A DNA stretch of 64,000 bases from an uncultured Prevotella sp. GTDB lineage: Bacteria > Bacteroidota > Bacteroidia > Bacteroidales > Bacteroidaceae. The stretch spans positions 31,501 to 95,500 of the forward strand of contig CAKQPF010000005.1 of the NCBI GenBank assembly GCA_934256705.1. The letters run 5' to 3'. Each line of letters begins with the position of its first letter. The stretch's first letter is position 1. A program made the translations under genes and the position numbers. The notes below the pieces were generated by a model. The model was not told the DNA's origin and searched no databases. It saw nothing but the letters and a program-made list of their open reading frames with translations. This document shows, in pieces, positions 41,397 to 50,439 of this stretch.

Positions 41397-43058
41397 TTAT
41401 GAGTAAAGGAAACGTTTGATACTCTTTTTAGGAGTTTTCTCAAATTCTTCCTCATGGATTTCCATTGCGGAAAGCTTGCAGTATGGAGGCTGTGTGGCAT
41501 TGAGCGTTTGGCGATTCTGCTCCATGAGTGCCTTTATCTGCTCCATATTCATGTTCTGGGCTTTCGCTTCTTCCATGTCCGGATGAACCAGACCGACAAG
41601 TTTGTCTCCACGCTGGACGACAATACTCTCGACTACCATAGGCAGCGAGTTGAGTGCATCCTCGATTTCTTCCGGGAAGATGTTCTGTCCGCTAGCTCCG
41701 AGAAGCATGTTCTTGCTGCGTCCCTTGATGAAAACATTTCCCTTTTCGTCAATTACGCCAAGGTCTCCTGTGTGATACCAGCCTTCTTTGTCGAGAGCGG
41801 CAGCCGTGGCTTCCTCGTTCTTGAAATATCCGAGCATCACGTTCATTCCGTGGGCAAGGATTTCTCCAGGAACATTCCGTGGGTCAGGAGAGTCAATCTT
41901 CACCTCCATGTGAACCACTGCTTTGCCACAAGAGCCCGGCACGTGGTCGTGCCAGTCATTATAACAGATGATAGGAGCGCATTCCGTGGCTCCGTATCCC
42001 ACAGTGAACGGGAAGTCGATGGACTTGAGAAACTGTTCCACTTCCTGGTTGAAAGCGGCTCCGCCGATGATTATCTCGTAGAGTCTGCCTCCGAATGCCT
42101 TATACACCTGTGCTTTGATTTTCTCCCTTACCTTGCGAGAGATGAAAGGAGTGCGGAGCAAGATTCTCATCGCAGGAGTGTCAAGCTTTGGCAATACCTT
42201 CTTCTTGATGATTTTCTCTATTACCAAAGGCACGGCAATGATGATGATAGGTTTGATGTCAGAGAAGGCTTGCGCCACAACGGCAGGAGAAGGAATGCGG
42301 GTGAGATAGAATACATGGCAACCAGACATGAATTCGACGATGAATTCGAATGCCATTCCGTACATGTGCGCCATCGGGAGGATGCTGATGGTATGTCCTC
42401 CTGGTTTCAGAACTTTTTCCATTACCTGGTTGGCAAAGTCGAGGTTGCTCCATATTGCGCGGTAAGGTATCATCACGCCTTTGGAGAAACCTGTGGTGCC
42501 GGAGGTGTAGTTTATCAGCGCAAGTTCGTCAGGACTCTGTTCCTTATAGTATTCAATCATCTCTTTACGGAAATACTTCGGGAACTTTTTTCCGAAGAAT
42601 TCATTAAGATGTTCGCGTGCATAGGTCAGTTTTTCTGTACGCGAAAGCATGAGCGAATAATCAGGAATATTGATGATGCCTTCAAGTTCCGGCATCTTGG
42701 TAGGGTCAATCTGTGTAGCCACCACATCGCCTACGAAGAGCAGTTTCGCCTCGGAATGATTGACGATGTTGTGTATCTGTTCAGGAGTAAACTCATGAAG
42801 AATAGGTACGACCACAGCGCCGTAAGTCAATGTAGCGAGAAAAGCCACAGCCCAGTTGCTCATATTGCGTCCGCATAAAGCAATCTTGTCTCCCTTTTGA
42901 AGACCGCAGTTTTCAAAGAGGATATGCAGTTTCTCTATCTTGCGTGCCACGTCCTGATACTGGAGAGTAGCTCCTTTGTAATCAGTAAGCGCATCCAGAT
43001 TCCAGTATTTATTGATGCTCTCTTCTATGCACGCATTAAAACTTTTAATTTGTTCCAT
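41397..43058 (-). CDS. Long-chain fatty acid-CoA ligase (AMP-binding enzyme)
   Basis: Start 43058 gives 553 residues (MEQIKSFNACIEESINKYWN...); the frame from 43184 runs over the promoter. ANL-family motifs: P-loop INYTSGTTGFSKGV, GYGATECAPII, YHTGDLGVIDEKGNVFIKGRSKNMLLGASGQNIFPEEIE, and a C-terminal Lys in EKTPKKSIKRF. It activates fatty acids to acyl-AMP and then acyl-CoA. Monocistronic, convergent with the GH13 gene. Confidence 0.9.
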   Translation of the reverse strand: MEQIKSFNACIEESINKYWNLDALTDYKGATLQYQDVARKIEKLHILFENCGLQKGDKIALCGRNMSNWAVAFLATLTYGAVVVPILHEFTPEQIHNIVNHSEAKLLFVGDVVATQIDPTKMPELEGIINIPDYSLMLSRTEKLTYAREHLNEFFGKKFPKYFRKEMIEYYKEQSPDELALINYTSGTTGFSKGVMIPYRAIWSNLDFANQVMEKVLKPGGHTISILPMAHMYGMAFEFIVEFMSGCHVFYLTRIPSPAVVAQAFSDIKPIIIIAVPLVIEKIIKKKVLPKLDTPAMRILLRTPFISRKVREKIKAQVYKAFGGRLYEIIIGGAAFNQEVEQFLKSIDFPFTVGYGATECAPIICYNDWHDHVPGSCGKAVVHMEVKIDSPDPRNVPGEILAHGMNVMLGYFKNEEATAAALDKEGWYHTGDLGVIDEKGNVFIKGRSKNMLLGASGQNIFPEEIEDALNSLPMVVESIVVQRGDKLVGLVHPDMEEAKAQNMNMEQIKALMEQNRQTLNATQPPYCKLSAMEIHEEEFEKTPKKSIKRFLYS

Positions 43059-43091
43059 GCTATTATATTTGCACAATCTATATATTACTGT

Positions 43092-43123
43092 GCAAAGGTA
43101 CTTACTTTTCTGCACATTCCAAA
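43092..43123 (-). promoter_or_regulatory. Promoter of the acyl-CoA ligase gene
   Basis: On the minus strand TTTG (43120-43123), a 19-bp spacer and TACCTTTGC (43092-43100). Confidence 0.78.
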
Positions 43124-43258
43124 ATAAAATGTGCATATTTTTGGTTTTAACATATCTTTTTCTTCTGAAAATAGCACAAAACAAGTTGTTTGTGCATTTC
43201 TTTTTGGGTAATTATTGCTTTTTTCGAAGATAAAAGGCAAAATGTCGTTTTTTTTTCT

Positions 43259-43267
43259 TACTTTTGC
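43259..43267 (+). promoter_or_regulatory. Promoter -7 box of ftsY
   Basis: TACTTTTGC, 38 bp before the ftsY start. Confidence 0.6.
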
Positions 43268-43304
43268 ATAAAGTTTACTTAATATCAAGAGCTAAATAAC
43301 AAAT

Positions 43305-44258
43305 ATGGGATTTTTCGGCTTATTCAACAAAGAAAAGAAGCAAACATTAGACAAAGGTCTGGAAAAGACCAAGCAGAGTATGTTTGACAAGATTGCTCGT
43401 GCCGTAGCCGGCAAGAGCAAGGTGGATGATGATGTACTCGATGACCTGGAAGAGGTGCTCATTACAAGTGATGTCGGTGTAGATACCACATTGAAGATTA
43501 TACAACGCATTGAGGAACGTGTGGCAAGAGACAAATATGTCTCCACAAAGGAGCTCAATGGCATATTGCGTGATGAAATCGCTGCCCTTCTCGCAGAAAA
43601 CCATTCTGACGACCTTGATGATTGGGACCTTCCTTCCGATCATAAACCGTATGTCATCCTCGTGGTCGGAGTGAATGGAGTGGGGAAGACCACGACAATT
43701 GGCAAGCTCGCATGGCAGTTCAAGCATGCAGGTAAGAAGGTTTACCTTGGTGCCGCTGACACATTCCGCGCTGCAGCGGTCGAACAGCTGTGCATCTGGG
43801 GAGAGCGTGTCGGAGTGACTGTCATCAAGCAGCAGATGGGTTCCGACCCTGCGTCCGTCGCATTTGACACCATTTCCTCCGCAAAGGCCAACGGTGCTGA
43901 TGTCGTGCTTATAGATACTGCCGGCAGACTGCATAATAAGGTGGGACTGATGAACGAGCTGAAGAAAATCAAGGATGTGATGAAAAAGGTGATGCCTTAC
44001 GCTCCTGACGAGGTGATGCTTGTCCTGGATGGCTCTACCGGACAGAATGCTTTCGAGCAGGCAAAGCAGTTTGCTGCCGTCACAGACATCTCCAGCATGG
44101 CTATCACAAAGCTGGACGGCACTGCCAAGGGTGGTGTCGTGGTAGGAATCAGTGACCAGCTCAAGGTGCCTGTAAAGTATATCGGACTCGGTGAGGGCAT
44201 GAAAGACCTGCAACTGTTCAATAAACGCCAGTTTGTTGACAGCCTTTTCGGCGAATAG
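43305..44258 (+). CDS. ftsY: Signal recognition particle receptor FtsY
   Basis: A 317-residue protein. N domain about 15-100; G domain with P-loop GVNGVGKTTTIGKLA, DTFRAAAVEQL, DTAGRLHN, TKLDGTAKGG and the closing GLGEGMKDLQLFN. The long acidic A domain of E. coli FtsY is absent, as in many Bacteroidetes; the amphipathic N-terminus (MGFFGLFNKEKKQTLDKGLEK) probably mediates membrane contact. It receives ribosome-nascent chain-SRP complexes. rimO follows after 29 bp. Confidence 0.96.
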   Translation: MGFFGLFNKEKKQTLDKGLEKTKQSMFDKIARAVAGKSKVDDDVLDDLEEVLITSDVGVDTTLKIIQRIEERVARDKYVSTKELNGILRDEIAALLAENHSDDLDDWDLPSDHKPYVILVVGVNGVGKTTTIGKLAWQFKHAGKKVYLGAADTFRAAAVEQLCIWGERVGVTVIKQQMGSDPASVAFDTISSAKANGADVVLIDTAGRLHNKVGLMNELKKIKDVMKKVMPYAPDEVMLVLDGSTGQNAFEQAKQFAAVTDISSMAITKLDGTAKGGVVVGISDQLKVPVKYIGLGEGMKDLQLFNKRQFVDSLFGE

Positions 44259-44287
44259 ACTCATAAGAAGTTGGTACATTAAAGTTC

Positions 44288-45616
44288 ATGAAGAAAAATC
44301 AAATAAACATAATAACCCTCGGATGCTCTAAGAATCTCGTTGACAGCGAGTCACTGATGCGTCTGTTCCAGCGTAAGGGATTCACATGCAGGCATGATGC
44401 AGAGCGCGTGGAAGGCGAGTATGTGGTCATAAATACCTGCGGATTCATAGAGGATGCAAAGCAGGAGAGCATCGATACGATACTGGAGTTTGCACAAGCC
44501 CGTGAGGCTAACCTGATAAATGGACTCTATGTTATGGGTTGTCTCTCACAGAGATACCAGAAGGAACTTGAAGAGGAGATTCCGCAGGTGGACAAGTATT
44601 ACGGCAAGTTCAATTACAAGCAGCTGCTTGATGACCTGCCACAGCCAACTGGAGCATCCGACATCCAGCCGCAATGCTCCAAGGTGAAGATGGACACCAC
44701 TCCTTCACATTATTCATATATCAAGATAAGTGAGGGATGCAATCGCCACTGCGCCTACTGTGCCATCCCTCTCATTACCGGCAAGCACATCTCCAGGCCG
44801 AAGGAGGAAATTCTCGACGAAGTGAGAAATCTGGTCTCCGAAGGTGTCAAGGAATTTCAGGTCATCGCTCAGGAGTTGACTTACTACGGTGTGGACATTG
44901 ACGAAAAACGTCATATTGCCGACCTGATAGACGAAATGGCGCAGATTAAGGGCGTCAGATGGATTCGCTTGCATTATGCTTATCCTAACCAGTTTCCTTT
45001 CGAATTGCTCGACGTGATGCGTCGTCACGACAATGTCTGCAAGTATCTCGACATTGCTTTGCAGCACATTTCCAATCATATGCTTGACAGAATGCACCGC
45101 AACACCACCAAGGAAGAGACGATGCATCTCATCGAGAGACTGCGTGAGGCAATGCCAGGAATACATCTTCGCACCACTCTCATGGTGGGTTTCCCTGGAG
45201 AGACGGACGAGGATTTCCAGGAACTCGTGGAATTCGTAAAGTGGGCCCGATTCGAGAGGATGGGCGCTTTCGCCTATTCGGAGGAGGAAGGCACTTATAG
45301 TGCTGAGCATTATGAAGATGATGTGCCTCAGGATGTTAAGGATGCCCGATTAAGCAAGCTCATGAGGATTCAGCAAGCCATCTCTGCTGAGATTGAGGCA
45401 GAGAAGATAGGGAAGACCCTCCGCGTGATCATTGACCGCAGAGAAGGAGATTATAACATTGGAAGAACCGAGTTCTGCTCGCCAGAAGTGGATCCGGAAG
45501 TTCTAATCCCAGTTGCAGACCGCAGACTCAGACGAGGCTGTTTCTACGATGTGAAGATTACCGGAGCGGAAGAATTCGACCTTTACGGTGAGGTGATTTC
45601 ATTGAGCAAATTCTAA
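44288..45616 (+). CDS. rimO: Ribosomal protein S12 methylthiotransferase RimO
   Basis: A 442-residue protein: N-terminal MTTase domain with Cys ligands for the auxiliary cluster (TLGCSKNLVDSE, NTCGFIEDAK, VMGCLSQRY), radical-SAM domain with CNRHCAYC (Cx3Cx2C), and a C-terminal TRAM domain (KTLRVIIDRREGDYNIGRTEFCSPEVD). It adds a methylthio group to the conserved Asp of S12. Confidence 0.95.
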   Translation: MKKNQINIITLGCSKNLVDSESLMRLFQRKGFTCRHDAERVEGEYVVINTCGFIEDAKQESIDTILEFAQAREANLINGLYVMGCLSQRYQKELEEEIPQVDKYYGKFNYKQLLDDLPQPTGASDIQPQCSKVKMDTTPSHYSYIKISEGCNRHCAYCAIPLITGKHISRPKEEILDEVRNLVSEGVKEFQVIAQELTYYGVDIDEKRHIADLIDEMAQIKGVRWIRLHYAYPNQFPFELLDVMRRHDNVCKYLDIALQHISNHMLDRMHRNTTKEETMHLIERLREAMPGIHLRTTLMVGFPGETDEDFQELVEFVKWARFERMGAFAYSEEEGTYSAEHYEDDVPQDVKDARLSKLMRIQQAISAEIEAEKIGKTLRVIIDRREGDYNIGRTEFCSPEVDPEVLIPVADRRLRRGCFYDVKITGAEEFDLYGEVISLSKF

Positions 45617-45678
45617 CCCAGACATGTCTTCTCTTTCATAATAACAAATAGGAACACATTCCAATCTACATACAAAGA

Positions 45679-45960
45679 ATGAACAATAAGGAATTTATAT
45701 CATCGCTTTCCAAACGCACAGGCTACAAGACTGACGACACGCAGCGGATGGTCCGCACTTCTGTCAATGCCGTCATCGAACTTTTGACTGCTGGAGAGAC
45801 TGTGACAATTGCGCGTCTCGGCTCTTTTGACGTGAAGAAACGATTGGAAAGGGTCATCAATAATCCTGGAACCGGACAGAGAATGCTTGTCCCCCCAAAG
45901 CTTGTCGTCAATTTCAAGCCTCTAAGTTCTGTGAAAGATAGTCTGAACAATCAGGAATAG
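45679..45960 (+). CDS. HU/IHF-family DNA-binding protein
   Basis: A 93-residue protein with the HU fold (EFISSLSKRTGYKTDDTQRMVRTSVNAVIELLTAGETVTIARLGSFDVKKRLERVINNPGTGQRMLVPPKLVVNFKPLSSVKDSLN). The beta-arm Pro of the NNPGTGQ motif, which intercalates and bends DNA in HU and IHF, is present. It lies 81 bp before a second HU-domain gene with a membrane anchor. Confidence 0.92.
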   Translation: MNNKEFISSLSKRTGYKTDDTQRMVRTSVNAVIELLTAGETVTIARLGSFDVKKRLERVINNPGTGQRMLVPPKLVVNFKPLSSVKDSLNNQE

Positions 45961-46041
45961 CATTACATTGTCACATCAGACTGAATTCCTGGTTTCAACA
46001 GCACAAGCATCCACTTACATCTCTCCATCATTATCTACAAA

Positions 46042-47508
46042 ATGTCAACACTCAAGGATATTGCAAAAATACTGGTTCAGAAACATGAACTGAAGCAACG
46101 CGATGCAGACCTTTTTGTCTCTGCTTTCGTTGAAACGATACTTGAAGGTCTCAGAAACGATCGTCAGGTTAAGATCAAAGGCTTTGGTACTTTCAAGGTC
46201 ACTGCTGTGCGTGATCGTGAAAGTGTCAATATCAATACCGGTGAGAGGGTAGTTATCTCCGGGCATGACAAGATTTCTTTCACGCCTGACGCTGTCATGA
46301 GAGATATCGTCAACAAACCTTTCGCCCAGTTTGATACAGTCGTTTTGGCTGACGATGTGAATTTTGATGATATGCCTTTAGCTGACGAGTCCAATTCTGA
46401 AGAGGTGGAGACGGAAAAGCATATAGAGGCAAATCTTTCTCCTGCCACTGAATCTCAGACGCAAGAGCCATTAGAAGCCAAGGTCATCGCATTGAATGTG
46501 CCTGATGATGCCCGGTCTGTTGCTGATAGTCAGAAAGACGATGCCGCCGTGCAGACGACAGCTGAGCAGGAAAGCATTTCTGGACAGGTATCGCCAAATG
46601 AGCATAAGGAAGTACGTGGTAATCATGAATCCGTGGCAAAGGTTCCGGATGATGTTGAGAACGTAATAACGGCAGACGATGTTTCCGGGAATCCGAAAGA
46701 TGAGAATACGGTTTTGGAGTCTGTCTCCCAGCGGCAGCAGGAAGCGGAAGAATGTGCAGAAGATATTGGAAATGCCACTCCTCCTCATAAGGTAGAGAGC
46801 ATAGAAGCAAAGGTATTGACTGGTGAACCGCTTGTCAAGCCCTCAGAAATCAGCAGGGCTGATCATGAAGAACCTCACCATGAGGAAAACAACGATTCTT
46901 ATGTGGATGATGACAATTATGATAATGACAACAGTTGCAGGAAGGTGTTCCTTCTCTATGCGATAGTCATCAATATTCTTATTGCAGGAATCGCATTCGT
47001 GATAGGTTATCTCTGTGCCACGAACAACTGGCTCGGATTGGATAAAACCAAGACAAATGACATTGTCCAGCCTGCAGAATATGTGGACAGCGATGCTCTG
47101 AACAGTCAGAACGACACGGCAAATTCGCCTGATTCCACAGTGAAAAAACTTGTTGGACAGAAAACGAATGTAAAGGAAAAAGAAGATGATTCCGCTCCTT
47201 CCTCTGTCGCTTCGCCTACCGAAACCAGAAAAGATGAAGCGAAAGAGACACCCGTCACTTCTGACCATTCTGTCGCTAATGGCAAATATGATTCCGATCC
47301 GAGAGTAAAGACCGGTGCCTACACAATCGTCGGCACGGCAAAGACAGTGAAGGTGCGTGCTGGTCAGACCATCAAGTCCATCTCAAAGACCTACCTCGGT
47401 GAAGGAATGGAATGCTATGTGGAAGCATATAATGGCGGAATAACACAGGTTTCCGAAGGCCAGACCATAAAGATTCCAGAACTCAAATTAAAGAAAAGGA
47501 AAAAGTGA
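46042..47508 (+). CDS. HU-domain protein with transmembrane helix and C-terminal LysM domain
   Basis: A 488-residue protein with an unusual order. Residues 1-92 form an HU domain (TLKDIAKILVQKHELKQRDADLFVSAFVETILEGL...IKGFGTFKVTAVRDRESVNINTGERVVI...ISFTPDAVMRDIVN). The beta-arm tip reads NINTG, so the intercalating Pro of HU/IHF (NPxTG) is replaced by Ile. Residues 93-298 are an acidic, low-complexity linker. Residues 303-325 are one hydrophobic helix (VFLLYAIVINILIAGIAFVIGYL) preceded by R-K. After a second disordered linker, residues about 430-482 form a LysM-like domain (VRAGQTIKSISKTYLGEGMECYVEAYN...VSEGQTIKIP). This predicts a cytoplasmic DNA-binding head and a periplasmic peptidoglycan-binding end. 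Confidence 0.85.
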   Translation: MSTLKDIAKILVQKHELKQRDADLFVSAFVETILEGLRNDRQVKIKGFGTFKVTAVRDRESVNINTGERVVISGHDKISFTPDAVMRDIVNKPFAQFDTVVLADDVNFDDMPLADESNSEEVETEKHIEANLSPATESQTQEPLEAKVIALNVPDDARSVADSQKDDAAVQTTAEQESISGQVSPNEHKEVRGNHESVAKVPDDVENVITADDVSGNPKDENTVLESVSQRQQEAEECAEDIGNATPPHKVESIEAKVLTGEPLVKPSEISRADHEEPHHEENNDSYVDDDNYDNDNSCRKVFLLYAIVINILIAGIAFVIGYLCATNNWLGLDKTKTNDIVQPAEYVDSDALNSQNDTANSPDSTVKKLVGQKTNVKEKEDDSAPSSVASPTETRKDEAKETPVTSDHSVANGKYDSDPRVKTGAYTIVGTAKTVKVRAGQTIKSISKTYLGEGMECYVEAYNGGITQVSEGQTIKIPELKLKKRKK

Positions 47509-47695
47509 TTAGTCCTGGAGTCCGTTTCCATACGGTGAGTAATCCTGTATATAACTCTTGTGACACCTCCTTTTTTCGCTATTTTACCCTCGTATTACAC
47601 GTCCATTTTTCTCTTTAAGAGAATTGCCCAAATCGTTGAAATGCAACAATAAACCAACCACAAACAATTCAAATACTTAAACTATAAATATTGCA

Positions 47696-48823
47696 ATGGA
47701 AAAGATTATTCTTACAGGTGACCGTCCTACTGGCAAACTTCATATCGGACACTATGTGGGTTCGCTTCGCCGTCGTGTTGAACTTCAAAACTCTGGTGAG
47801 TTCGATAAGATTTTCATCATGATTGCCGATGCACAGGCTTTAACTGATAATGCTGATAATCCGGAAAAGATTCGTCAGAATGTAATTGAGGTTGCACTTG
47901 ATTATCTTGCTGCTGGCCTTGATCCGGAAAAGTGTAATATATTCATCCAATCTGCTGTTCCTGAGTTGACAGAGCTCACTTTCTATTATATGAACCTCGT
48001 GTCCGTTCAGCGCCTTCAGCGTAATCCTACTGTGAAGACCGAACTGGAGATGCGCAAATTTGAAGGAGGAACGCCAACAGGATTCTTCTGCTATCCTATT
48101 TCCCAGGCTGCTGACATCACCCTCTTCAAGGCTACCACCGTGCCTGTAGGTGAAGACCAGAAACCTATGCTTGAACAGACGAACGAGATTGTACGCCGTT
48201 TCAACCACGTCTATGGCGAAACTCTCATAGAGCCTAAGATTCTCCTTCCGGAAAATGCAGCCTGCCTCCGACTCCCTGGCACTGACGGCAAGGCAAAGAT
48301 GTCAAAGTCTTTGGGCAACTGTATCTATCTTTCAGATTCTCCTAAGGACTTGAAGAAGAAGGTCAACTCGATGTTTACCGACCCTCTTCATCTCAACATC
48401 GACGATTCTGGTCATCTCCAGGGCACTTATACTGACGAGGAAGGAAACGAACACCAGTATCAGAACACCGTTTTCGTGTATCTCGACGCTTTCTGCCTTG
48501 ACAGCGATTTCGAGAAGTTCCTGCCTGATTACAAGAATCTTGATGAGATGAAGGAGCATTATTGCCGAGGCGGCCTTGGCGATGGAACATGCAAAAAATT
48601 CCTTCTCAATGTGCTCAACGACCGTCTGGAACCAATGCGCCAGCGCCGTGCTGAATACGAAAAGGATATTCCTGGAGTGTATGAAATCCTGAAGAAAGGC
48701 ACAGAAGCGGCTCGTGAGGTCGGTATCAAGACTCTCGAAGAAGTGCGCCACGCAATGCGTATAGATTATTTCGACGACAAGGAGCTCATCGCAGAGCAGG
48801 CTAAACGTTTCGCAAACAAGTAA
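47696..48823 (+). CDS. trpS: Tryptophan-tRNA ligase
   Basis: A 375-residue class I synthetase with the HIGH-type motif GKLHIGHYVGS and the KMSKS motif KAKMSKSLGN. Trp pocket residues lie in FIMIADAQALTDNA and the helical C-terminal domain ends at KRFANK. Some 187 bp without a clear promoter precede it, so it may be read from the HU gene transcript. Confidence 0.95.
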   Translation: MEKIILTGDRPTGKLHIGHYVGSLRRRVELQNSGEFDKIFIMIADAQALTDNADNPEKIRQNVIEVALDYLAAGLDPEKCNIFIQSAVPELTELTFYYMNLVSVQRLQRNPTVKTELEMRKFEGGTPTGFFCYPISQAADITLFKATTVPVGEDQKPMLEQTNEIVRRFNHVYGETLIEPKILLPENAACLRLPGTDGKAKMSKSLGNCIYLSDSPKDLKKKVNSMFTDPLHLNIDDSGHLQGTYTDEEGNEHQYQNTVFVYLDAFCLDSDFEKFLPDYKNLDEMKEHYCRGGLGDGTCKKFLLNVLNDRLEPMRQRRAEYEKDIPGVYEILKKGTEAAREVGIKTLEEVRHAMRIDYFDDKELIAEQAKRFANK

Positions 48824-49310
48824 CAGTAATGCGAGAGTAACCCACAAGAGGGAATAGGAAATAAGAAATAGGAGGTCTCTGAATCGCTTGAGATAAACTC
48901 ATAGTAAGAAACTATAAGTAGAAAATGTAATCTTCTATTACCTTTTATCCATTTCCTATTATCTATAAATCTGGAAAACAGTACCCTTCATCCTTAAAAA
49001 TACCAACAGATAAAAACAAGTCAAAAAAAACGGATAAAAATATTTTTTTTGTTGTTTTTGTTTGTTGATATTTTATTTCATCACGGGCCAATGGAAGCGA
49101 CAATCAGAAAAACGCTCTCTGAGGCGTTAAAATCGTTCGGACAAGATTTTATAGTCAAAAGGTGCGAACACTGTCAGAATCACCTGAAAATGCGGAAAAA
49201 TCGCATCGTGTCGGCTATTATGTGGGATGCGGTCGGCAAAATGTGGTTGACAAGCAAGAAAAGAACCGAATAGCTATACTTCACCCTCTAACAGTAAGAT
49301 GTCGTTGTCT
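48824..49310. other. Gene-free stretch after trpS
   Basis: A/T-rich intergenic DNA. It holds an imperfect inverted pair of GAATAGGAAATAAGAAATAGG (48851-48871)-like and CCATTTCCTATTATC (48950-48964)-like sequences and a T-run near 49040-49060. The open frame 49049-49273 has no coding features. No promoter was recognised on the plus strand. Confidence 0.5.
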
Positions 49311-49448
49311 TCAGTGTTGAAGCTGTTCTGTGCCCACCTTGTCGTACACCCGTAATTCGGATTTCCTCTGTGTGGCGCACGAAGCGAGAGCCATCGTCAG
49401 CACAACGATGGCAATGAGAGACCTGTGGCGCACCGCCACACATTGCAT
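49311..49448 (-). CDS. Very short lipoprotein, possibly frameshifted
   Basis: ATG 49448 encodes 45 residues with a clear lipoprotein signal: basic N-region (AVRHRS), hydrophobic core (LIAIVVLTMAL) and lipobox LASC followed by ATQRKS. The frame stops at 49311. In the +1 frame the DNA continues to a TAG at 49274 with a protein-like acidic sequence (WAQNSFNTEDNDILLLEGEV), so a one-base shift after the lipobox region may have broken a ~57-residue lipoprotein. A canonical promoter (49555-49587) faces it from 107 bp upstream. A competing frame (49288-49491) starts nearer the promoter but looks non-coding. Short call, moderate doubt. Confidence 0.4.
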   Translation of the reverse strand: MQCVAVRHRSLIAIVVLTMALASCATQRKSELRVYDKVGTEQLQH

Positions 49449-49554
49449 TCTGCGTGGAAAGGAAGCTCGGTAGTCGCCTTCTTGTAGCCATTGATATTCT
49501 TTCGTTTAGAGTTTAGTTTGTATTGTAATTCCGTTTAGGTTTCCTTTATCTTCT

Positions 49555-49587
49555 GCAAAGGTAGTAAATAAATTGATAACCACCAAA
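49555..49587 (-). promoter_or_regulatory. Canonical promoter in the repeat-rich gap
   Basis: On the minus strand TTTG (49584-49587), a 20-bp spacer and TACCTTTGC (49555-49563). It points at the short lipoprotein-like ORF. Confidence 0.75.
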
Positions 49588-49607
49588 GGAATTATTCGTA
49601 AATGTAT

Positions 49608-49752
49608 CGCGTATCATGTATCAGATACGTTTTAGACACCCCTCCCCCTCTACCTTTTTGCTAATAATATATATATTAAGTATAATATATATTATTAAAT
49701 AAATTACCACTCATACCCCACCCTCTAAAACGTATCTGATACATGATACGCG
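49608..49752. repeat. Perfect 29-bp inverted repeat flanking an A/T palindrome
   Basis: The 29-bp arm 49608-49636 (starts CGCGTATCATG, ends CGTTTTAGA) is the exact reverse complement of 49724-49752. Each arm itself contains the palindromic core GTATCAGATAC or its complement. The 87-bp interior has C-rich strings on both sides (CACCCCTCCCCCTC; CATACCCCACCC) and a central near-palindrome of TAATATATATTA type (about 49661-49696). No ORF fits inside. The form is that of a MITE, a BIME-like element or a recombination site. Confidence 0.88.
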
Positions 49753-49764
49753 GTACGTTAAGCC

Positions 49765-50080
49765 TTTTTCACAACCGTTAAAGCCAAGAAGAAAACCCTC
49801 CGTGGCGACAACTTGAAAATATGTTAACTCAATGCTTTCAGAAGAAGAAAAAGAGAGGAAAATGCGGTATAATTCCTCCGCGCGTGCAATAGCTAAGACA
49901 TTGCATTGCAATATCTATGCTTTTACCCTCTGAAAACTAAGTTATTACCTCCCAATATCTATGCTATTACCCCCGATTTTCCGCCCTTTTCCGCCCATAA
50001 AATGCCATTTTTTTACGCTGGATTTTACAATGCTTTGACCCTCAGACGATTGCAAAATCAGCGAGAATCGCATATTTGCG
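49765..50080 (-). repeat. Composite dispersed repeat, copy 2 (minus orientation)
   Basis: Read on the minus strand: the same 20-mer as copy 1 (50080-50061), then the 22-bp array (49971-49884), then CTTTAACGGTTGTGAAAAA (49783-49765). It directly abuts the 29-bp inverted repeat at 49608-49752, which copy 1 lacks. A second A-rich stretch with repeated GGGAAA (50160-50240) follows outside. Confidence 0.8.
49884..49971 (-). repeat. Four 22-bp tandem repeats (inverted relative to 34187-34296)
   Basis: Units 49950-49971, 49928-49949, 49906-49927 and 49884-49905 on the minus strand begin GGTAATAGCATAG, GGTAATAACTTAG, GGTAAAAGCATAG and TGCAATGTCTTAG. Period 22 is exact, but these units are more diverged than those of copy 1. 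Confidence 0.85.
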
Positions 50081-50439
50081 GACGGAATTTCTGGCGTGGA
50101 TTTCATTTGTTAAAATATTGACATTTTGCGCAATGTGATAAAATATCAATAGATAAATATAAGGGAAAAATAGAAAAAGATAACATGAAAAATAGGGAAA
50201 GGCAACATGAACAACAGGGAAAGACGACATCAAAATATGGGAAAATGACACAAAAATAGTGTTCATCGCATTGCTGTACAACGCTTTTGAGCCTAATATC
50301 CGCATTCTAAAATCATGAATTCCGCATTAAAAAACAGGCTATGAGCTTTCATGTTCATGAGAAATGGGGATGAAAAACCAATGGATTTTGGTGTTATGGG
50401 CTTTAGTTGTTGTGCGATTTCGGTGATTGTCCATATTAC

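Noticed and set aside
41454..42878. 474-codon plus-strand ORF opposite the acyl-CoA ligase
   Set aside because: It is a shadow frame of a gene with clear ANL motifs; its translation is rich in His/Arg/Cys without domain patterns.
49049..49273. 74-codon ORF on the plus strand
   Set aside because: It starts in a T-run, has no promoter and its composition is unlike the neighbouring genes.
49711..49911. 66-codon minus-strand ORF
   Set aside because: It lies across the 29-bp inverted repeat and the 22-bp array, so its frame is set by repeats.
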